Assembly (NCBI RefSeq): GCF_001280595.1
Contig: NZ_LITU01000059.1
Span: forward strand, 256,167 to 320,166
Source of the DNA: Paenibacillus xylanivorans
GTDB taxonomy: Bacteria > Bacillota > Bacilli > Paenibacillales > Paenibacillaceae
DNA length: 64,000 nt
Reading direction: 5' to 3'
A program made the position numbers and the translations under genes. The notes beneath the pieces are model-generated. The model was given only the letters and a program-made list of their open reading frames with translations. It was not told the origin of the DNA and ran no database searches. Positions 58,640 to 64,000 of this stretch are shown in pieces (position 1 is the stretch's first letter; the number at the start of each line of letters is the position of its first letter).

Positions 58640-60391
58640 CTATCCGGAAATTGCCACCCAATGTCCCTCTTTCACTTCCACCCATCGGGACTGTTCCAGA
58701 TTATAGCGGTCTTCCACTTCTACTGTCTCTCTCGGTGTTTCGCTCACAGGATGACGTTTTTTCTTCGCCTCCACAGCCGGGTCAGGAACCGGAATGGCCG
58801 ATAACAATGCCTTTGTGTACGCATGCTGAGGGTTCGAATATAGCTCCTCACTTTCTGCTAACTCCACAATCTTCCCGTTATACATCACAGCAACACGATC
58901 ACTGATATGTTTAACCATGGACAGGTCATGTGCGATGAACAGGTATGTCAGACCAAGTCGCTGCTGCAGCTCTTCAAGCAGCTGTACGATCTGAGCCTGA
59001 ATGGACACATCCAGCGCAGACAAAGGCTCGTCACATACAATAAATTCAGGTTCCACAGCCAGCGCACGAGCGATTCCGATCCGTTGCCGTTGTCCACCCG
59101 AAAATTCATGGGGATAGCGCTGGGCATGAGCCGGATCGAGACCGACCATCTCCAGCAATTCCTCCACACGCTTTTCCCGCTCAGCAGGACTGCTGGCAAG
59201 ATGATGAATATCCAAGGCTTCCCCAATAATGTCCATGATTCTAAACTTGGGATTCAGCGAGGCATACGGGTCCTGGAAAATAATCTGCATATGACGTCTC
59301 ATCGTTTTCATCTCAGCGGCAGACAGACGATTGAGCGGCACACCCTTGAACAGCACATCTCCACCTGTGGGCTCATGCAGTCTCAGAATGGCTCGACCTG
59401 TCGTGGATTTCCCGCTACCAGATTCACCCACGACCCCAAGTGTCTCCCCCTGGCGAATCTCGAAACTGATATCGTTCACAGCTTTTAAGGTGTTGCCTTT
59501 ACCCAGATTAAAATGTTGTCTGAGCGACTTCACTTCCAGTAAAGGCTGATCATCCTCCAGATCGCGTGGGACTAACGAAACGAGTTTCGGCTTTTTCTTC
59601 TCATCCAGTCGAGGCAATGCATTCAGCAGTCTGGAGGTGTATGGATGCTTCGGATTTGCAAAAATCTCTGTAGTTGTCCCGGATTCTACAATCTGCCCGT
59701 CTTTCATGACCACAACCCGATCACACATGCCTGCTACTACTCCGAGATCATGAGTAATCAGAATAATAGAAGTGCCCAGCCGTGCTTGCATATCTTTCAT
59801 CAAATTAAGAATTTGGGCCTGAATGGTAACATCAAGCGCAGTTGTGGGTTCATCCGCAATCAGCAATTCAGGACGGCAGGCAAGAGCTATGGCAATCATC
59901 ACCCGCTGACGCATACCTCCGGAGAATTCATGTGGATACTGATTGAAACGTATATCACTCCGGGTGATACCAACCAGCTCCAGCATGGCAATCGCCTGCT
60001 TCTTCGCTTCCCTTCTAGAAAGCTTCTGATGTTTAATCAGACTTTCGGTGATCTGTTTCCCTATTTTAATAGTCGGATTAAGAGAGCTCATAGGGTCCTG
60101 AAAGATCATGCCGATATCACGGCCACGAATACTCTCCATCTCTTTTTGCGTTTTATGGACCAAATCTACCCCTTTAAACAGGATCTCACCCTTTTTCATT
60201 TGAGAAGGAGGAGATGCAAGTAGTCTCATAATGGAACGTGCCGTAACACTCTTTCCACTGCCGGATTCCCCTACAATGCCAAGAGTTTCCCCTTTTCGTA
60301 CTTCAAAACTGACTTCCTTCACCGCCTGAAATTCACTCTCTCCGGAATGAAAAGAAACGGACAACTCATTTACTTTCAGCAAAGGTTGCAT
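58640..60391 (-). CDS. Fused OppD-OppF type ABC ATPase
   Basis: About 583 residues with two complete ABC ATPase domains. The first (about 1-265) has Walker A GESGSGKSV, signature FSGGMRQRVMIA and Walker B LLIADEPT; the second (about 290-560) has GESGSGKST, FSGGQRQRIGIA and FIVCDEP. Both have the C-terminal PHEFSGG/HPYTS-type oligopeptide features. It powers a family 5 (peptide/nickel) importer as a single chain in place of DppD plus DppF. It is divergent from the permease and binding-protein genes at 60.5-64 kb, across about 150 bases. Start at 60391 is the likeliest; 60421 is an alternative. Confidence 0.92.
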   Translation of the reverse strand: MQPLLKVNELSVSFHSGESEFQAVKEVSFEVRKGETLGIVGESGSGKSVTARSIMRLLASPPSQMKKGEILFKGVDLVHKTQKEMESIRGRDIGMIFQDPMSSLNPTIKIGKQITESLIKHQKLSRREAKKQAIAMLELVGITRSDIRFNQYPHEFSGGMRQRVMIAIALACRPELLIADEPTTALDVTIQAQILNLMKDMQARLGTSIILITHDLGVVAGMCDRVVVMKDGQIVESGTTTEIFANPKHPYTSRLLNALPRLDEKKKPKLVSLVPRDLEDDQPLLEVKSLRQHFNLGKGNTLKAVNDISFEIRQGETLGVVGESGSGKSTTGRAILRLHEPTGGDVLFKGVPLNRLSAAEMKTMRRHMQIIFQDPYASLNPKFRIMDIIGEALDIHHLASSPAEREKRVEELLEMVGLDPAHAQRYPHEFSGGQRQRIGIARALAVEPEFIVCDEPLSALDVSIQAQIVQLLEELQQRLGLTYLFIAHDLSMVKHISDRVAVMYNGKIVELAESEELYSNPQHAYTKALLSAIPVPDPAVEAKKKRHPVSETPRETVEVEDRYNLEQSRWVEVKEGHWVAISG

Positions 60392-60537
60392 GTGATCACC
60401 AGCCCTCATCCATATTTTCACATGTGCTCATATGTATACTCTTCCATACCTTGACAATTGAATAGACTCTAAATAATATATACTATATCAATCGGAATAA
60501 TGCAATTTAAAATAAGATGAAAGGAGGCTCGCATGGT

Positions 60538-61980
60538 TTGAATCTTGCAAAAGGCAGCAAAATGTCACAGCTTGTATACACCCTGGGATTTATTTATGGC
60601 AAAATGCTGCTTCATCCCTCCTATCGATATGTTCTCTTTATTCTCGGGTTGCCCGTTAATTTGGTTGTGCTTCTAATCTGGCAACACAGACGAAAAAGGG
60701 ATGGCTGGGCCCTGGTTCAACAGGCTGTTGAGCATGATATGCTCTCCACTGCTTACCGGGATAAGCTTCGGACGGACGTGGAAGAACAGTTGAAGCGTAA
60801 ACATCGTTTCTTTCAGCAACAAGTTAGTGAGGTTGAGTTTACGCGTCAGACGGAAGAGTGGCTGGAGGAATCAGTTCAGAAGGAATTGCAGGAACGAATT
60901 TCCCGCAAACTTGAGGAACAGGGAAAGCAGCGCCTGACAATGACCGATACATTCCAATCCCTAATTGATAAACCGTGGTTTCTTGCGGTATCGGTTATTC
61001 CGGGCTGCCTCATGTACGCCATGATGTTTTTGTATGGCAATCCTTATCTAAAGTACATATTCGAAAGAATTCTGATGACGGTATTCGTCATTCTGGGTGT
61101 AGCTACACTTGTCTTCACCATCTTATACCTGTCTCCATTCAATCCGGCGGCCAACATTCTAGGAGAGACAGCGACACAGGAACAGATCACAGCTTTTAAT
61201 CATGTGTACGGCCTGGATCAACCCTATCTTGTCCAGCTCTGGAACAATATCAAGGGCATAGCGCTATTTGATCTCGGCAAATCTTTTTCAGGGAATGAAG
61301 ATGTCACGGCTACGATAGCCAGAAAGTTCCCAATCACGTTAACGCTGGCCGTTATCTCCTTGTTGCTTGCCCTTGTCATTGCCTTGCCCATCGGCATCAT
61401 CTCGGCGATTAAGCCCAATTCACTGTTTGATTATACGTTCATGTTTATTGCATTGATCGGATTATCCATTCCGAATTTCTGGCAGGGACTTATTTTCATC
61501 CTGAATTTCTCAATCAAGCTGCAGTGGCTTCCCGCTACCTTCAATCCGCAGAACTGGCTCTCTATTATTATGCCCACGATAGTTCTGGGAACCGGATTAA
61601 CCGCTGCAGTAGCCCGCATGACCCGTTCTTCCACGCTGGAAGTCATTCATGAAGACTACGTGATGACTGCCCGTGCAAAAGGGTTAAGCGAACGACATGT
61701 CATGCTGAAACACGCAGTACGCAATGCATTAATTCCGATTGTGACCGTGGTTGGCCTGCAATTCGGAGGCATGCTGGGTGGCGCGGCAGTAACGGAGAAA
61801 GTGTTTAATATTAGCGGACTCGGCAGCTACATTGTGGATAAACAATTCATACCCGATATTCCGAGTATTATGGGCGGAGTAGTTTACACGGCGATCACAA
61901 TCTCTATTATTAATGTGGTAGTAGATCTTCTCTACGCTTTTATTGATCCGCGGGTACGTTCCAAGATGAAACAATATTAA
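60538..61980 (+). CDS. DppB-type ABC permease with long N-terminal extension
   Basis: About 480 residues against about 310-340 for ordinary DppB. The last 310 residues are a normal family 5 permease: FVILGVATLVFTILYLSPFN, IPNFWQGLIF, ATPase-contact loop DYVMTARAKGLSERHVMLKHAVRNALIP. The first about 165 residues add a membrane helix (YVLFILGLPVNLVVLLIW), a charged cytoplasmic region of coiled-coil type (residues about 45-135) and a second helix. TTG at 60538 has AAAGGAGG ten bases upstream; ATG at 60562 is an alternative. First gene of the + strand ABC operon. Confidence 0.85.
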   Translation: MNLAKGSKMSQLVYTLGFIYGKMLLHPSYRYVLFILGLPVNLVVLLIWQHRRKRDGWALVQQAVEHDMLSTAYRDKLRTDVEEQLKRKHRFFQQQVSEVEFTRQTEEWLEESVQKELQERISRKLEEQGKQRLTMTDTFQSLIDKPWFLAVSVIPGCLMYAMMFLYGNPYLKYIFERILMTVFVILGVATLVFTILYLSPFNPAANILGETATQEQITAFNHVYGLDQPYLVQLWNNIKGIALFDLGKSFSGNEDVTATIARKFPITLTLAVISLLLALVIALPIGIISAIKPNSLFDYTFMFIALIGLSIPNFWQGLIFILNFSIKLQWLPATFNPQNWLSIIMPTIVLGTGLTAAVARMTRSSTLEVIHEDYVMTARAKGLSERHVMLKHAVRNALIPIVTVVGLQFGGMLGGAAVTEKVFNISGLGSYIVDKQFIPDIPSIMGGVVYTAITISIINVVVDLLYAFIDPRVRSKMKQY

Positions 61981-61989
61981 AGCAGGTGC

Positions 61990-63507
61990 ATGATGACAAA
62001 ATCGGGTTCCTTATCTCAAGAAATACGCTTTCGACTTAAATCGTCACAGGAGTACAGCCAGGCAAGCTTCGCCTGGGTCACTTCCCTTCTCTTGTCGGTG
62101 TTACTGTTGTTCAACATTTATGACTGGAGTCTTCAGGTGTTCAAGCCATTTCTGCTGACAGCACTCGTTATCTATTTATTTTTCACGGTGGTCCAGAGTC
62201 TGCTAACGCTCCTGATTCGGAGAGACCTGATTCGGCAGGGGGCAATCTCTGTACTGACTCGCAGACTCGCCTGGGTCCAGCTTCTGGCTATTGTTTCAGG
62301 CAATATCTTTATCGTAACGGCCGCTTTTCACCTGATCAAGAAGACGAAGAGCATTGAGTATACATTTGCGGTGTATATGCTGCTGACCCAGTTGTTCGTT
62401 ATTGGGGTTTCAGCACTCAATATGTTCAAACCGTATGTTGCGGATACGTTCTTGCCAGCCATGGCTGTGCTGGTATTTATTCTTGTCATTGATCTGGTGG
62501 TGCTGTTTATCGTATCCCGGTATACCTCAGGCTCGATCATCCCGCGCTGGATGCTGGGCGTGAGTACGATACTGATCCTGAGTTCGGTCACAGGGAATGT
62601 GTTCGCACTGCTGCTGGGTATTTCCATCATTGGACGAATCCGCAGACAGGGTAAACAAAAATCCAACTTCTGGAATGATCTATGGGAGCGTCTCGCTCCG
62701 AATGTCACGGCCATGTCCGGTTTGTTTTTTATCATTTTCCTGTTCTCGATATCCATTTGCAGCTTCTTTACTTTTGATTACAGCATGGCTGTAGAAAATA
62801 ACTACTCGGCCTTGCTTCAGTCTCCATCGCTCGCCTATCCCTTGGGAACAGATGACTTTGGACGATGTTTATTTTCTCGGATTGTATTCGGTGCCCGTAT
62901 ATCGTTGATCGTGGGATTCATGTCCACCCTGATTCCGGTATTGATTGGCGGTATTCTCGGAGCATTCTCGGGATTCTACGGAAGACACACAGACAATATC
63001 ATCATGCGACTGCTGGATATTCTCTATGCCATTCCGGGTATTCTGCTCGCTATCGCCATCATTGCGGCGTTCGGAGCCAATACGGTCAATCTTATTCTAG
63101 CGCTCAGCCTGGGCTCGATCCCAACCTATGCACGAACCATGAGGGCAAGTGTGCTCTATGTATCTACTTTTGAATTTGTTGAAGCTGCACGTGCGCTGGG
63201 TTACAACAATCGTTCCATTATTTTTAAACATATTATTCCGAATTCGCTCGCACCGATGATTATCAAGTCTACACTCACTATCGGCGGAGCGGTCATTGCC
63301 ACCAGCAGTTTAAGTTATCTGGGACTCGGCGTAGAGCCGCATATTCCCGAGTGGGGCAACATTCTCAAGCTGGGAAGCACGTATCTGGAAACCCATTCGT
63401 ATCTGGCCATCTATCCAGGTCTGGCGATCATTCTGCTCGTGCTCTCGTTCAACTTTCTTGGAGACGGATTGCGCGATGCGCTTGATCCGAAGCTGGAAAA
63501 GGCCTGA
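61990..63507 (+). CDS. DppC-type ABC permease with multi-helix N-terminal extension
   Basis: A 505-residue permease, against about 300 for ordinary DppC. The last 280 residues are normal: YPLGTDDFGRCLFSRIVFGA, the EAARALGYNNRSIIFKHIIPN ATPase loop, SSLSYLGLGVEPHIPEWGN. The first about 220 residues add about six extra membrane helices of unknown family. It starts nine bases after the DppB stop and is clearly co-transcribed. With the extended DppB it makes an unusual importer. Confidence 0.87.
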   Translation: MMTKSGSLSQEIRFRLKSSQEYSQASFAWVTSLLLSVLLLFNIYDWSLQVFKPFLLTALVIYLFFTVVQSLLTLLIRRDLIRQGAISVLTRRLAWVQLLAIVSGNIFIVTAAFHLIKKTKSIEYTFAVYMLLTQLFVIGVSALNMFKPYVADTFLPAMAVLVFILVIDLVVLFIVSRYTSGSIIPRWMLGVSTILILSSVTGNVFALLLGISIIGRIRRQGKQKSNFWNDLWERLAPNVTAMSGLFFIIFLFSISICSFFTFDYSMAVENNYSALLQSPSLAYPLGTDDFGRCLFSRIVFGARISLIVGFMSTLIPVLIGGILGAFSGFYGRHTDNIIMRLLDILYAIPGILLAIAIIAAFGANTVNLILALSLGSIPTYARTMRASVLYVSTFEFVEAARALGYNNRSIIFKHIIPNSLAPMIIKSTLTIGGAVIATSSLSYLGLGVEPHIPEWGNILKLGSTYLETHSYLAIYPGLAIILLVLSFNFLGDGLRDALDPKLEKA

Positions 63508-63567
63508 CTTACCGCATTCAACTCAATTTGAATTCCATTGAATATGAACTTATCTGGAGGTATTTTC

Positions 63568-64000
63568 ATGAAAAAACGTATGTTGATTTCACTACTATTA
63601 ATTCTTGTCCTTGTGGTCTCCGGTTGCAATGTGAAGACCAAGACGGAATCCCAGTCAGAAACCGCACCGTCGGATACATCGGAAAATACGCAAAACCAAA
63701 AACCGGTAGACATCGAATTACTGGCTCAGAGCTCTTCCGAAAATGACGTGAACATTATCCGCGACCAACTTACCAAGAATGGCTTCAATGTTAAGCTGAA
63801 CCTACAGCCGGATTACGGCAGTTACAAATCCCAGCAGGATGCAGGCAATTACGATATTGCGCTGTCCAGCTGGACAACGGTAACCGGAAATCCGGATTAT
63901 GCTCTTCGTTCTCTTTTCAAAACTGGCGGAGACTACAGCATTCTGGCTGATGAAGAAATCGATAAGCTTATTGACCAAGCCGCTACTCAGACTCCGGACG
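63568..64000 (+). CDS. ABC substrate-binding lipoprotein (partial, runs off the window)
   Basis: At least 144 residues visible, frame open at the end. A lipoprotein signal ends in VVSGC with the cysteine at residue 20, followed by a Thr/Ser/Gln-rich linker. The mature part begins at about residue 47 with IELLAQSSSENDVNIIRDQL, NGFNVKLNLQPDYGSYKS, YDIALSSWTTVTGNPDYALR and LADEEIDKLIDQA. In ordinary family 5 binding proteins these motifs belong to the C-terminal lobe, after residue 300. So this protein either lacks the N-lobe or has its lobes in permuted order. GGAGG precedes the ATG. It is the third gene of the operon. Confidence 0.85.
   Translation, partial: MKKRMLISLLLILVLVVSGCNVKTKTESQSETAPSDTSENTQNQKPVDIELLAQSSSENDVNIIRDQLTKNGFNVKLNLQPDYGSYKSQQDAGNYDIALSSWTTVTGNPDYALRSLFKTGGDYSILADEEIDKLIDQAATQTPD

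Overview
The window looks like ordinary chromosome of a low-to-moderate GC Gram-positive bacterium, most likely Paenibacillus. Evidence: strong AGGAGG-type ribosome binding sites, frequent TTG/GTG starts, a large two-TM AraC regulator of the kind common in Paenibacillus, an RsbQ homologue, LicT/BglP-type beta-glucoside genes with RAT antiterminators, and Fur boxes close to the Bacillus 7-1-7 consensus. The genus is inferred from protein style, not from a marker gene. I saw no rRNA, tRNA, CRISPR array, transposase or phage module.

Layout. 0-5 kb: membrane-bound AraC regulator, leucine-rich protein, small membrane protein, aminotransferase. 5-8.4 kb: Fur-controlled ferric-siderophore binding protein plus a fused double permease. 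8.4-11.3 kb: TetR regulator and a frameshifted membrane hydrolase, each preceded by the same palindromic operator, then a CueP-like protein. 11.4-15.6 kb: extra UppS, alpha/beta hydrolase divergent from a double-HTH MerR protein, and a PTS EIIBC whose EIIB lacks its cysteine. 15.9-24.3 kb: calcium-type P-ATPase, an MFS pump with a structured leader, SUKH-type genes, SgrR regulator divergent from an MFS exporter. 24.3-32.4 kb: broken SUKH gene, beta-helix lipoprotein, TetR/NTF2-like pair, soluble chemoreceptor, RsbQ with a PAS-GGDEF partner that has lost most of its catalytic domain, and a small + strand group (SUKH, DUF1697, unknown). 32.3-43.6 kb: a Fur-boxed AraC-MFS pair, carboxylesterase, M20 amidohydrolase, alkaline phosphatase, VOC protein, acyltransferase-like protein, membrane MCP. 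43.9-50.9 kb: ECF sigma/anti-sigma pair, a three-gene SUKH cluster, PilZ protein, ankyrin/NCS2 permease pair with divergent LysR. 51-57.5 kb: beta-glucoside cluster (two GH1 enzymes, LicT, BglP) with four RAT-terminator leaders. 57.7-64 kb: lipoprotein, then an oligopeptide/nickel-type ABC system with fused ATPases, two permeases with long N-terminal extensions, and a binding protein that starts with what is normally C-lobe sequence.

Working themes: iron acquisition (two Fur boxes), beta-glucoside uptake and hydrolysis under antitermination and probably catabolite control, many local regulator-transporter pairs, and scattered SUKH (SMI1/KNR4) genes without visible toxins. Several genes are broken by single-base frame changes, at least one beside a homopolymer, so assembly error should be considered before calling them true pseudogenes. 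The PAS-GGDEF gene carries a larger internal deletion that a base error cannot explain.
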